From assembly GCF_004153225.1 (NCBI RefSeq), contig NZ_SEMB01000012.1:24957-88956 (forward strand): DNA of 64,000 nt, written 5' to 3'. The notes under the pieces were generated by a model, which was not told the origin of the DNA, ran no database searches, and worked only from the letters and a program-made list of their open reading frames with translations. Shown piece after piece: positions 56,396 to 64,000 of this stretch (its first letter is position 1; each line of letters begins with the position of its first letter). This stretch comes from Sporolactobacillus sp. THM7-7 (GTDB lineage Bacteria > Bacillota > Bacilli > Bacillales > Sporolactobacillaceae). The translations under genes were made by a program, and so were the position numbers.

Positions 56396-57553
56396 ATGAC
56401 GAGTCTGCCCCACGGCGGTGTACTGATTAATCGCCAGCATTTCGATAAGGATGTCAGCCATTTAAATCGGGAGATTGCGATTGATCGCGTCGCCCTCAGT
56501 GATCTGGAACTGATTGCTAACGGAACATACAGCCCGCTGACCGGTTTTCTTGATGAAGAAAACTATCGTTCGGTCGTCGAAGACATGCACCTAAAAAACG
56601 GACTGGCTTGGACCATCCCCATCACGTTGCCGGTATCCGAAAAAACCGCAGATCGCGTGTCGGTCGGCGAGACGGTAAAGCTGGTCTATGAAGGCGACGT
56701 ATATGGGACGTTGGAAGTGACCAGCAAATTCCGTCCGGATAAGCTGCATGAAGCGGAAAAGGTGTATTTGACCACCGATCAGGCGCATCCCGGTGTCAAG
56801 CGTCTGTATGAACGCGGGGACGTGTACCTTTCTGGACCGGTCGAACTGATTAAACGTTCACGCCGCCCGGAAGAGTTCGCGGATGATTTTCTTGATCCGG
56901 CGGAGACACGCCGCCTGTTCGATGATCGGGGCTGGCGCACAATCGTCGGTTTCCAGACGCGTAATCCGATTCATCGGGCTCATGAGCATATTCAGAAGAC
57001 GGCGCTCGAGACGGTCGACGGACTTTTTATCAATCCGCTTGTAGGGGAAACAAAAAAGGACGACATTCCTGCCGACATCCGTATGCGCAGCTACCATGTT
57101 TTGATTGAACATTATTATGTGAAAGAACGGACGGCGCTTGCCGTTTTTCCTGCGGCGATGCGCTACGCCGGACCGCGTGAAGCGGTCTTCCACGCGATTT
57201 GCCGGAAAAATTTCGGCTGTACGCATTTCATTGTCGGCAGGGATCACGCCGGTGTGAAGGACTATTACGGTCCGTACGACGCTCAGAAGATATTTTCCAA
57301 TTTCACACGCCAGGCGCTTGATATCCAAACGATGTTTTTTGAGAACAGCTATTACTGCAAAAAATGCGGCGCCATGGTGTCGAATAAAACGTGTCCGCAC
57401 GATCCGTCTTTCCATGTCTCGCTGTCAGGGACAAAAGTGCGGCACATGCTTCGAGACGGCGTCCGCCCGCCGGAGACGTTCAGCCGTCCGGAAGTGGTTC
57501 AAGTATTGATCGATGGATTAAAAGCAAAGCAAGAGACGCATTCGGCAGGTTAA
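56396..57553 (+). CDS. sat: Sulfate adenylyltransferase (ATP sulfurylase)
   Basis: A 385-residue enzyme forming APS from sulfate and ATP. Motifs are [12 protein letters not shown] near residue 190 (nucleotide-binding HxxH) and [14 protein letters not shown] near 280, with a CxxC-x-CP zinc-like patch near 322 (CKKCGAM). ATG 56396 gives the family N-terminus (SLPHGGxLINR) after aaaggagag; ATG 56369 would add nine residues. It supplies APS to CysH. Confidence 0.96.
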   Translation: MTSLPHGGVLINRQHFDKDVSHLNREIAIDRVALSDLELIANGTYSPLTGFLDEENYRSVVEDMHLKNGLAWTIPITLPVSEKTADRVSVGETVKLVYEGDVYGTLEVTSKFRPDKLHEAEKVYLTTDQAHPGVKRLYERGDVYLSGPVELIKRSRRPEEFADDFLDPAETRRLFDDRGWRTIVGFQTRNPIHRAHEHIQKTALETVDGLFINPLVGETKKDDIPADIRMRSYHVLIEHYYVKERTALAVFPAAMRYAGPREAVFHAICRKNFGCTHFIVGRDHAGVKDYYGPYDAQKIFSNFTRQALDIQTMFFENSYYCKKCGAMVSNKTCPHDPSFHVSLSGTKVRHMLRDGVRPPETFSRPEVVQVLIDGLKAKQETHSAG

Positions 57554-57593
57554 AAACAACATAACGAACGATGGTGAGGAGGAGACCGCCGAT

Positions 57594-59222
57594 ATGGCCT
57601 ACGAAAAGGTATGGGCGAACAACGAAAGACTCAATAAAAACGAAAGAAACAAGCTGAAGAAAGACGGGCTGACCATTTTCGATGATATCCCACGGTATGC
57701 CAAACTTGGATTTGAATCCATCCCGAAAGATCAGTATATGTATCTGAAATACGCCGGTCTGACGGTGCAGCAGCCGCAGGACAAGGGGCTGTTCATGATG
57801 CGCGTCAAAGTACCGACCGGTATTATGAACTACGAACAAGCCGTGACCTTTGCGGAAGTTGGCCGGACGTATGCCCGCAATATACTCGACATCACCACGC
57901 GGCAGGCGATTCAGTATCACTGGGTCGAACTCGAAAAATTACCGGAAGTTTTTGAAACGTTGAATAAGGTTGGTCTGACGACGAGCGAAGCGGAGGGAGA
58001 TGACCCGCGCAATATTACCGGCAACCCGCTCGCAGGCATCGATCCAGACGAACTGTTCGACACACGTCCGGTTGTCGACGAAGTCTATCGATTTTTTCAG
58101 GACAACCCGGACTTCTCCAATCTGCCGCGTAAATTTAAAATTTCGATCAGCACCAACCCGTATAATGCCGGTCAGGCTGAAGTCGACTGTCTGGCTTTTG
58201 TACCGGCGACTAAAGTCATCGACGGGGAAAAGATTAAAGGGTTCCATGTCAAAGTCGGAGGCGGACTCGCGGCGAAACCGTATCTGGCGGAAAAGCTCGA
58301 TCTATTTGTCCGTCCGGAAAAGACGAAAGCTGTGGCAGAAGCCGTCGCCATCATTTACCGCGACTATGGCTATAGAAAAAGCCGCGCCAGAGCCCGGTTG
58401 AAATATTTAGTCGCAGACTGGGGAATTGAAAAATTCCAGGAAAAACTGTTAGAAATCACCGGCCCGCTCCCATCCGCCGGTCATGACGAAACGAAAGGAT
58501 GGAACGGCGGCTATTTCTACGGCGTTCATCCGCAAAAACAGCCCGGACTCAGCTATGTCGGCATAAACATACCGGTCGGACGGATCAAAGCCGATGATTT
58601 TTACGAGATCGCCCGGCTCGCCAAACAGTATGGTACGGGTGAGCTGCGGACGCTTGCCACGCAAAATTTGCTCATACCTCATGTGCCCAATGAGAAAGTA
58701 GATGAGCTGCTGGCTCATGATATTTTTAAAAAGTTTTCGATCCGCCCGCCTCGCTTTATGGGTTACGCCATGGCGTGCACTGGAAATGAGTTCTGCAACC
58801 TCGCCCTGACGAACACGAAAGACCGGATGCGCGAGATCGCTCAGCTGCTCGACAAAGAAGTGGCTATCGATGTCCCGGTCCGTATCAATATGGTCGGCTG
58901 TACGAACTCATGCGGGCAGCGGCACATTGCCGATATCGGCCTGCAAGGAGTGAAGGTACGGACAAAAGAGAAAAAAATGATCGAAGCGTATGAAATTTTT
59001 ATCGGCGGCACACTGACGGACGGCGGACATTTTAATGAACGGTTGAAAGGGAGAATCCCCGCCGGACTGCTTCCCGAAGTCATGAAGGCGTTCCTCCTGT
59101 ATTTTAAAGATCATAAGAAGAAAGGCGAGACGTTCTTCGCTTTCAAGAACCGCCTCGGAACGCAAAATCTTCAGGAAGTGCTTGACGGCATTCTGAATGA
59201 CTTAACGGAAAGTGTTGGATAA
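57594..59222 (+). CDS. Ferredoxin-type sulfite (nitrite/sulfite) reductase
   Basis: A 542-residue siroheme enzyme of the NirA/Sir family that reduces sulfite to sulfide with six electrons. The siroheme/[4Fe-4S] ligands are Cys395 and Cys401 (ACTGNEFC) and Cys436 and Cys440 (GCTNSCGQ). Two ferredoxin-like half-domains are evident in the length. The operon's other members, sulfate activation before and siroheme synthesis after, point to sulfite rather than nitrite. No NADPH-flavoprotein subunit gene is present, fitting the ferredoxin gene upstream. A gtgaggagga site precedes ATG 57594. Confidence 0.92.
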   Translation: MAYEKVWANNERLNKNERNKLKKDGLTIFDDIPRYAKLGFESIPKDQYMYLKYAGLTVQQPQDKGLFMMRVKVPTGIMNYEQAVTFAEVGRTYARNILDITTRQAIQYHWVELEKLPEVFETLNKVGLTTSEAEGDDPRNITGNPLAGIDPDELFDTRPVVDEVYRFFQDNPDFSNLPRKFKISISTNPYNAGQAEVDCLAFVPATKVIDGEKIKGFHVKVGGGLAAKPYLAEKLDLFVRPEKTKAVAEAVAIIYRDYGYRKSRARARLKYLVADWGIEKFQEKLLEITGPLPSAGHDETKGWNGGYFYGVHPQKQPGLSYVGINIPVGRIKADDFYEIARLAKQYGTGELRTLATQNLLIPHVPNEKVDELLAHDIFKKFSIRPPRFMGYAMACTGNEFCNLALTNTKDRMREIAQLLDKEVAIDVPVRINMVGCTNSCGQRHIADIGLQGVKVRTKEKKMIEAYEIFIGGTLTDGGHFNERLKGRIPAGLLPEVMKAFLLYFKDHKKKGETFFAFKNRLGTQNLQEVLDGILNDLTESVG

Positions 59223-59228
59223 GGTACT

Positions 59229-59447
59229 ATGATGCTCTATCGGTTCATTGTCACATCGGGGGATCAGGAAATTCCGGTTGTCGCCGTCGCGGAGGATGAA
59301 TCGTCGGCCTTCCGCGTCGTGGACAGGGAAGTGCAGCGAAGTTTTTTAAAACGGCTGAAGATAGACGATGTCGCGTTGCTCGAGAAGAAAAAAATACGGC
59401 AGAGCGGTTCGGGATTTGTAATCCAGCCAAGGAAAACGTATGAGTGA
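59229..59447 (+). CDS. DUF3906 family small protein
   Basis: A 72-residue protein with a predicted mixed fold, rich in basic residues toward the end (LKRLKIDDVALLEKKKIRQSGSGFVIQPRKTYE). The family is uncharacterised and tends to occur next to sulfite reductase and siroheme genes in Bacillales. It lies six bases after the reductase stop and 15 bases before sumT, so it is part of the operon. No catalytic residue stands out; a helper role in reductase or siroheme handling is possible. Confidence 0.75.
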   Translation: MMLYRFIVTSGDQEIPVVAVAEDESSAFRVVDREVQRSFLKRLKIDDVALLEKKKIRQSGSGFVIQPRKTYE

Positions 59448-59462
59448 AGAGGTGAGCTTGCG

Positions 59463-60239
59463 GTGGGAAAAGTATATCTTGTCGGGGCGGGACCCGGCGA
59501 TCCGGAGCTGATTACAGTCAAGGGACTGCGTCTGATTCAGTCGGCGGATGTCATTTTTTATGATCGGCTCGTCAATGATGCGCTGCTCGATCAGGCAAAA
59601 TCTTCCGCGGAACGGATTTATTGCGGGAAATTGCCCCATTCCCATCCTTTAAAGCAGGAAGCGATCAACCATATGCTTGTCACTTATGCGCGGAAGAAGC
59701 GGACGGTGGTGCGGCTGAAGGGCGGAGATCCGTTCATATTTGGACGCGGTGGGGAAGAAGCGGCCTTTTTGGCGAAAGAGGGCATCGCCTTTGAAATTAT
59801 TCCCGGGATCACCGCTGGCATTGCCGCCCCAGCTTATGCCGGCATCCCGGCCACGCACCGGCAATATGCGAGTTCCGTCGCCTTTGTGACCGGGCATCAT
59901 AAATCGGGCGGAAAGGAAACCGTGGACTGGGCTAAGCTGGCGACCGGCGTAGATACATTAGCGATCTATATGGGTGTGGCCGGATTGCCTCATATCGCGG
60001 CTGAACTCGTTCGGCACGGACGTCATCCGTCAACGCCCGTGGCCCTGATCGAATGGGGGACGACGGTCGGCCAGCGGACGGTCACAACGACGCTTAGAGA
60101 TGCTGCACAGGAAGCGGAGCGGCACGAGATTAAGAATCCGACGATGATCGTGGTCGGAGAAGTGGTGCGGCTCAGAGAGAAGCTGAAATGGTTTGAAGAA
60201 CTCGAGAAACCATGGTCGAAGATAAAGGAGGCTTTCTGA
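59463..60239 (+). CDS. sumT: Uroporphyrinogen-III C-methyltransferase
   Basis: A 258-residue SAM-dependent enzyme making precorrin-2, the first dedicated step to siroheme. Family motifs are VGAGPGDPELITVKG at residues 6-20, LKGGDPFIFGRGGEE near 84, and ITAGIAAPAYAGIP near 113. It is a stand-alone SUMT, without fused CysG domains. The start GTG 59463 has gaggtg. It leads the three-gene siroheme set with sirB and sirC. Confidence 0.95.
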   Translation: MGKVYLVGAGPGDPELITVKGLRLIQSADVIFYDRLVNDALLDQAKSSAERIYCGKLPHSHPLKQEAINHMLVTYARKKRTVVRLKGGDPFIFGRGGEEAAFLAKEGIAFEIIPGITAGIAAPAYAGIPATHRQYASSVAFVTGHHKSGGKETVDWAKLATGVDTLAIYMGVAGLPHIAAELVRHGRHPSTPVALIEWGTTVGQRTVTTTLRDAAQEAERHEIKNPTMIVVGEVVRLREKLKWFEELEKPWSKIKEAF

Positions 60240-60240
60240 G

Positions 60241-60990
60241 ATGCTTGCCGTGCTCTACATCGCCCACGGTACTCGGGTGGCCCGCGGCGTCCAGCAGGCC
60301 GATCATTTTCTTCGTTCCTGTATGGAAAAGGTACCGGCGCCCATTCAGGAGATCTGTTATCTGGAACTCGTTGAACCGCCGATTCAGGAAGGCATCCGCC
60401 GCTGCGTTGAGAAGGGGGCGCGGATAGTTCTCGTTCAGCCTCTCCTTCTTTTGTCGGCGGGACACGCGAAACGGGATATACCCGTGGAAATCGAACGAGC
60501 CGGCGCCCATTATCCTGACGTCACTTTTGTTTATGGACAGCCATTCGGTGTCGATGAACGTATTGTCGACATTTTGATGGAACGCCTTCATGAAAAGCGG
60601 AGCGAAAGTCGTGAAGACACCGGCGTCCTGCTTGTCGGCAGAGGGTCCAGCGATCCGGATACGAAGCGCGATTTTGCGGCCGTTTGCCATCTCATGAAGC
60701 AAAGAGGCGTCAAACGTGTGGCTGTGTGCTATATGGCGGCCGCATCCCCGTCCTTTGAAGAAGGTCTCGTACAGGCCCAGGCGCGGGGATGGAAGCGGAC
60801 TTATGTCGTTCCGTATCTTCTTTTTGCCGGATTATTAATGAAAACGATGAAGAAGTCCATTGCTGAAAAAAATGAGTCTGGCGCGACGTTTATCTTGTGC
60901 CGCCCGCTCGGCTATCACCCCGCTCTGATCGAACTGATGACGAAGCGTATTCGGGAGGCAATCCGAGATGCATTACCCGATCACGCTTGA
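60241..60990 (+). CDS. sirB: Sirohydrochlorin ferrochelatase (CbiX/SirB)
   Basis: A 249-residue chelatase inserting iron into sirohydrochlorin to give siroheme. Two tandem CbiX-type halves are visible. The first begins LYIAHGTRVARGVQ with a metal-binding His near residue 8; the second begins LLVGRGSSDPDT near 130, where glycine-arginine replaces the usual histidine. The start ATG 60241 follows taaggagg, one base after sumT, and the end overlaps sirC by 23 bases. Confidence 0.92.
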   Translation: MLAVLYIAHGTRVARGVQQADHFLRSCMEKVPAPIQEICYLELVEPPIQEGIRRCVEKGARIVLVQPLLLLSAGHAKRDIPVEIERAGAHYPDVTFVYGQPFGVDERIVDILMERLHEKRSESREDTGVLLVGRGSSDPDTKRDFAAVCHLMKQRGVKRVAVCYMAAASPSFEEGLVQAQARGWKRTYVVPYLLFAGLLMKTMKKSIAEKNESGATFILCRPLGYHPALIELMTKRIREAIRDALPDHA

Positions 60991-61594
60991 CATTAGGGGC
61001 AGAACGGCGGTCGTCGCCGGAGGGGGGCGGGTAGCCGAAAGAAAGATTCGCTCGCTTATTTCGGGAGGCGCCTCGGTAACCGTCTTCTGCGAGCGGGCGT
61101 CCGGACAAGTGGAAAAATGGGCAAAATCGGGAAAAATCATATGGATCAGGCGGGACTGGTCGGAAAGTGACGGAAAAGAGGCTTTTCTTGTTATTGCGGC
61201 GACAAACGACTCGTCCGTCAATCGTCAAATCGCTAAGCAAGCGGGGCCATATCAGCTCGTTAATGTAGCCGATCAGCCGGAACTCGGCAATTTTCATCTT
61301 CCGGCTGTTTTGCGCCGTGGGAAATTGACGGTTGCCGTATCGACGGAGGGCGCCAGTCCGCTTTTTGCCAGACAACTCCGGGACGACATCGCGGAGATTC
61401 TGGACGACGATGTTGAAGGTTATCTGGATTTTCTGTTTCAATTACGGAAGGCGTTGAAAGAAAGAAGAATGAAGGCCGATGAACGTCTGATTTGTTTAAA
61501 GAAGGCGCTCGACCCGGTATACCGCGATCAACGGTACCAGGATCAAGTGCTGGCGGACATCGACACTTTTATCCGTCAAAGCCTGGCTGAATAA
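60968..61594 (+). CDS. sirC: Precorrin-2 dehydrogenase / sirohydrochlorin synthase
   Basis: A 208-residue NAD-dependent enzyme oxidising precorrin-2 to sirohydrochlorin, between SumT and SirB in the pathway. The Rossmann motif VVAGGGRVAERKI lies near residue 15, ATNDSSVNRQI near 77, and the STEGASPLFARQLR stretch near 124. It is slightly longer than B. subtilis SirC (YlnF, about 162) because of a C-terminal helical part. A terminator follows, ending the operon. Confidence 0.93.
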   Translation: MHYPITLDIRGRTAVVAGGGRVAERKIRSLISGGASVTVFCERASGQVEKWAKSGKIIWIRRDWSESDGKEAFLVIAATNDSSVNRQIAKQAGPYQLVNVADQPELGNFHLPAVLRRGKLTVAVSTEGASPLFARQLRDDIAEILDDDVEGYLDFLFQLRKALKERRMKADERLICLKKALDPVYRDQRYQDQVLADIDTFIRQSLAE

Positions 61595-61605
61595 ACCATA
61601 CTTAA

Positions 61606-61635
61606 AAGCACACGGAAAATCGTGTGCTTTTTTTG
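61606..61635 (+). terminator. Rho-independent terminator of the sulfate-reduction operon
   Basis: aagcacacg (61606-61614) pairs with cgtgtgctt (61621-61629) around gaaaat, followed by a T run. Confidence 0.9.
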
Positions 61636-61730
61636 ATCTATTTTACATTCGGTAATAATATTTGTGAGAATATCTGACATATCAAATGACTCTGATAATA
61701 AAAATTGTTATTATTAATTATATAAAAAGT

Positions 61731-61745
61731 AACTTTTTGAAAATA
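61731..61745 (+). promoter_or_regulatory. Possible CodY box ahead of the branched-chain amino acid transporter
   Basis: AACTTTTTGAAAATA matches 12 of 15 positions of the CodY consensus AATTTTCWGAAAATT, in an AT-rich upstream region of about 200 bases. CodY commonly controls such transporters, so the place fits, but AT-rich DNA gives chance matches. Confidence 0.35.
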
Positions 61746-61853
61746 AGAAAAATGAGATGAGAGAACGTCAGAAGATAGGGGGTATTCTCGGAATACATAA
61801 ATTGCTTGTCTTTTTGGGTAAGTGCTTTGTTAGAAAAAAAGGGGGTTCATAAT

Positions 61854-63041
61854 GTGAAGATGAAAAAAATAATTCCATTTTTTGCCGTAGCTGTTTTCGT
61901 ATTCGGAATGATCAGTGCCTGCTCTTCATCCGGTTCGTCCGGAGGTTCGGATGGAAAAACGGTTATAAAGATCGCAAGTCAGTCGCCGCTTTCCGGCGGG
62001 AGCGCGACGCTTGGCGACGCCATTCGAAACGGCGCCCAGCTCGCGATTAAAGAGCATAAAAAGGAATTTGCCGATAAAGGGTTCGATATCCAGCTCGCCC
62101 CTTATGACGATCAGGCGGACCCGAAAAAGGGTGTGGCCAATGCGCAGCTCATCACAGCAGATGAAAAGGTTCTGGCTGTCGTTGGCCACCTGAACTCCGG
62201 TGTCGGAATCCCGTCCTCGGAGGTTTATGAAAAGAATAATTTGGTCATGGTTTCTCCGGGAAACACGGCTACGGAAGTTACAGACAGAGGTTTGAAAACC
62301 GTTAATCGCATTGTTGCCCGGGACGATTTCCAGGGACCAGCCGGTGCGGATTTCGCCGTGAAGACACTCAAAGCGAAGAAGATTTTTGTCATTCAGGATA
62401 AAACGGCTTACGGGTCCGGCCTTGCTGAACAGTTCAGGGATCATGCGAAGGAACTGGGTGCCCAAATTGTCGGCTATGAAGGCATTACGGTCGGCGAGAA
62501 AGATTTCAACGGAGTCATCAGTCAGGCGGCTTCAAAGAAGCCGGATCTCGTTTACTTCGGCGGCGTGTACGCTGAAGGCGCCTTGATTATTAAACAGGCG
62601 CGCGCCAAAGGAATGGATATTCCGATCATGGGCGGAGACGGTCTCGATTCGTCATCGACTGTCGAGATTGCCGGCGACGCGGTTAAGAACGTCTATATCA
62701 CATCCGTTGCCGGTGATGTAACAAAAACCGATAAAGGTCAGGATTTTGCCAAGAGATATAAGGATGCCTTTAATAAGAACATTGAATCCTATTCTGCTTA
62801 TGGATACGACACGGCTGCTGTCCTGCTTCAAGGGATTATGGATGCCATTAATAATAATGACGGGAAACTGCCGACGCGGCAGCAAGTAACGGATGCCGTG
62901 CGCAACGTGAACGACTATGAAGGTATTGCCACGAAAGTCAGCTTTGACGATAAGGGCGACAATAAATATGCCAAAGTCTTTATCTATAAGTTTGACAAAG
63001 CGTCTTATCCGGCCTCTCAGGCAGCGGAAATCAATCAGTAA
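61854..63041 (+). CDS. Branched-chain amino acid ABC transporter substrate-binding lipoprotein
   Basis: A 395-residue LivJ-type binding protein. The N-terminus is a lipoprotein signal peptide with lipobox ISAC, cysteine at residue 23, followed by a Ser/Gly-rich linker. The mature domain shows IASQSPLSGGSATLGDAIRNGA and AVVGHLNSGVGIPSS, the standard ligand-binding pattern for leucine/isoleucine/valine or related amides. GTG 61854 lies eight bases after aaaggggg; ATG 61860 is the alternative. The permease LivH follows after 148 bases. Confidence 0.9.
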   Translation: MKMKKIIPFFAVAVFVFGMISACSSSGSSGGSDGKTVIKIASQSPLSGGSATLGDAIRNGAQLAIKEHKKEFADKGFDIQLAPYDDQADPKKGVANAQLITADEKVLAVVGHLNSGVGIPSSEVYEKNNLVMVSPGNTATEVTDRGLKTVNRIVARDDFQGPAGADFAVKTLKAKKIFVIQDKTAYGSGLAEQFRDHAKELGAQIVGYEGITVGEKDFNGVISQAASKKPDLVYFGGVYAEGALIIKQARAKGMDIPIMGGDGLDSSSTVEIAGDAVKNVYITSVAGDVTKTDKGQDFAKRYKDAFNKNIESYSAYGYDTAAVLLQGIMDAINNNDGKLPTRQQVTDAVRNVNDYEGIATKVSFDDKGDNKYAKVFIYKFDKASYPASQAAEINQ

Positions 63042-63071
63042 TCAGTCGAACTTACATTTATAAAGAGTTTG

Positions 63072-63098
63072 AAAGGGTATGGGGTAACTCTGCCCTTT
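63072..63098 (+). terminator. Hairpin between the binding-protein and permease genes
   Basis: aaaggg (63072-63077) pairs with cccttt (63093-63098), followed by A/T-rich sequence but no long T run. A partial terminator here would make the binding protein more abundant than the permease. Confidence 0.4.
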
Positions 63099-63189
63099 TA
63101 AAAATTTCAAAGCGTTTTTTAAACCGTTCATGATGGATATTGATGGATCTTTTTTAGATAGGAATTATTTTTAGAAAAGTGGTGAGAAG

Positions 63190-64000
63190 ATGCTGACGGA
63201 AATCGTTCAAATTTTACCACAGGTGCTGATTGACGGGCTGACGCTGGGTCTGGTCTATGCGGTCGTCGCGATCGGGTACACGATGGTGTACGGCATTCTC
63301 GAACTGATCAACTTTGCTCACGGGGATGTGTTCATGACCGGGGCGTTCATCGGGGCGGCGGTGCTTTTCGGGTTTGCCGGTATGGGTTTCCTGTCGGTCC
63401 TGCCCACGATGCTGGCTTTTCTGATTCTCCTCATTGTGGCCGGCATCGCAACGGGACTCCTAGGTGTCGGGATCGAGCGGGTAGCCTATCGCCCGCTGCG
63501 CCGGAAGAACGCGCCGAAACTGATTGCTCTGATTACGTCGATCGGCATCTCCTTTGTTCTGGAAGATGTGGTCCGGTTCATTACCGAATGGAAAACGGGC
63601 AATTACATCCTGACGCCGCCGGGGCTTTTCAGCGGAAACATGAAACTGGATTTGTCGTCGGCTCTGCCGATCTTTCATGACGCCTCGTTAAAAACGTCCT
63701 TCTTCGTGGTACTGATTGTAACGGTGCTGATGCTGGTCTCGCTGGATCTGTTTGTCAGCCGAACGAAGTGGGGGATGGCGATGCGCGCCGTGGCCCAGGA
63801 CCGCGACACGGCGTCCCTCATGTCGATCAACGTGAACCGGGTCATCTCGGTGACGTTCTTCATCGGCTCCGCACTCGGCGGGGCGACCGGCGTGCTGTTC
63901 ATGATTCAGTATGGTACGATCGATCCTTACATCGGCTTCATTCTCGGCATTAAAGCCTTTACGGCGGCCGTGCTCGGCGGTATCGGCAACATTCGCGGGG
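63190..64000 (+). CDS. livH: Branched-chain amino acid ABC transporter permease LivH (partial)
   Basis: The first 270 codons of a LivH permease, running off the window end. Hydrophobic segments alternate with short loops, and the signature GLVYAVVAIGYTMVYGILELINFAHGD lies at residues 19-45. The EAA-like coupling loop with WGMAMRAVAQDRDTASLMSIN is near 193, and the end shows FTAAVLGGIGNIRG. The start ATG 63190 has a gtggtgag site. It completes the visible part of a liv operon whose livM, livG and livF would lie beyond the window. Confidence 0.9.
   Translation, partial: MLTEIVQILPQVLIDGLTLGLVYAVVAIGYTMVYGILELINFAHGDVFMTGAFIGAAVLFGFAGMGFLSVLPTMLAFLILLIVAGIATGLLGVGIERVAYRPLRRKNAPKLIALITSIGISFVLEDVVRFITEWKTGNYILTPPGLFSGNMKLDLSSALPIFHDASLKTSFFVVLIVTVLMLVSLDLFVSRTKWGMAMRAVAQDRDTASLMSINVNRVISVTFFIGSALGGATGVLFMIQYGTIDPYIGFILGIKAFTAAVLGGIGNIRG

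Overview
The window reads as chromosomal DNA of an endospore-forming Bacillales bacterium. SpoIVA, a SpoVIF-like protein and YpjB indicate sporulation. HepS, MenG and HepT indicate a heptaprenyl menaquinone, and CheR indicates chemotaxis. The first 26 kb follow the Bacillus subtilis cmk-to-ypjB gene order. The qcrABC genes normally found in that block are absent, and there is a glycogen operon ending in an amylase gene of the kind known from lactic acid bacteria. This suggests a fermentative spore former such as Sporolactobacillaceae; that placement is inference. There is no phage, transposase, CRISPR array, rRNA or tRNA gene.

Layout. 1-7.5 kb: end of cmk, plsC, a ribosomal-S1-like gene, der, plsY, gpsA, a spoVIF-like gene and spoIVA. 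7.7-15.4 kb: hbs, folE, mtrB (TRAP), hepS-menG-hepT, ndk, cheR, aroC-aroB. 15.4-22.7 kb: a complete TRAP-type attenuator leader followed by trpDCFBA, tyrA and aroA. trpE, aroH and hisC are missing from their usual places. 22.9-26.7 kb: ypiA, ypiB, ypjB, a 140-bp inverted-repeat element and a YugP-like metallopeptidase. 26.9-32.6 kb: a minus-strand lipase-like hydrolase-fetA-fetB operon, a 5'-3' exonuclease, a fructosamine-kinase-like gene and a DadA-like oxidoreductase. 32.9-43.4 kb: glycogen metabolism in two blocks, glgBA and glgCDP-amylase, with a consensus-perfect cre site before glgC. 43.5-50 kb: threonine aldolase, ilvE, a DUF2871 membrane protein, a NatAB-like ABC exporter and a lone plsX. 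50-61.6 kb: sulfur metabolism, with metA, a minus-strand sulfate ABC transporter operon, and a plus-strand sulfate-reduction and siroheme operon. 61.8-64 kb: start of a branched-chain amino acid ABC transporter.

How the genes work together. The sulfur region is the most informative. Two SAM-I (S-box) riboswitches face away from each other. The plus-strand one controls an apparently intact chain of ferredoxin, APS/PAPS reductase, ATP sulfurylase, ferredoxin-type sulfite reductase, DUF3906, and three enzymes that make the reductase's siroheme cofactor. The minus-strand one controls a sulfate importer that is decaying: its binding-protein gene has lost its 5' part, and cysT has both a stop codon and a frameshift. 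No other sulfate permease and no APS kinase gene lies in the window.

The tryptophan region contains both the regulator (mtrB) and its RNA target. The target has eight GAG triplets, an antiterminator and a terminator. One RNA-contacting arginine of TRAP appears to be histidine here. I found no clearly new multi-gene system; the observations most worth checking are the trpE-less TRAP operon, the altered TRAP, the decayed sulfate operon under a live-looking riboswitch, and the inverted-repeat element.
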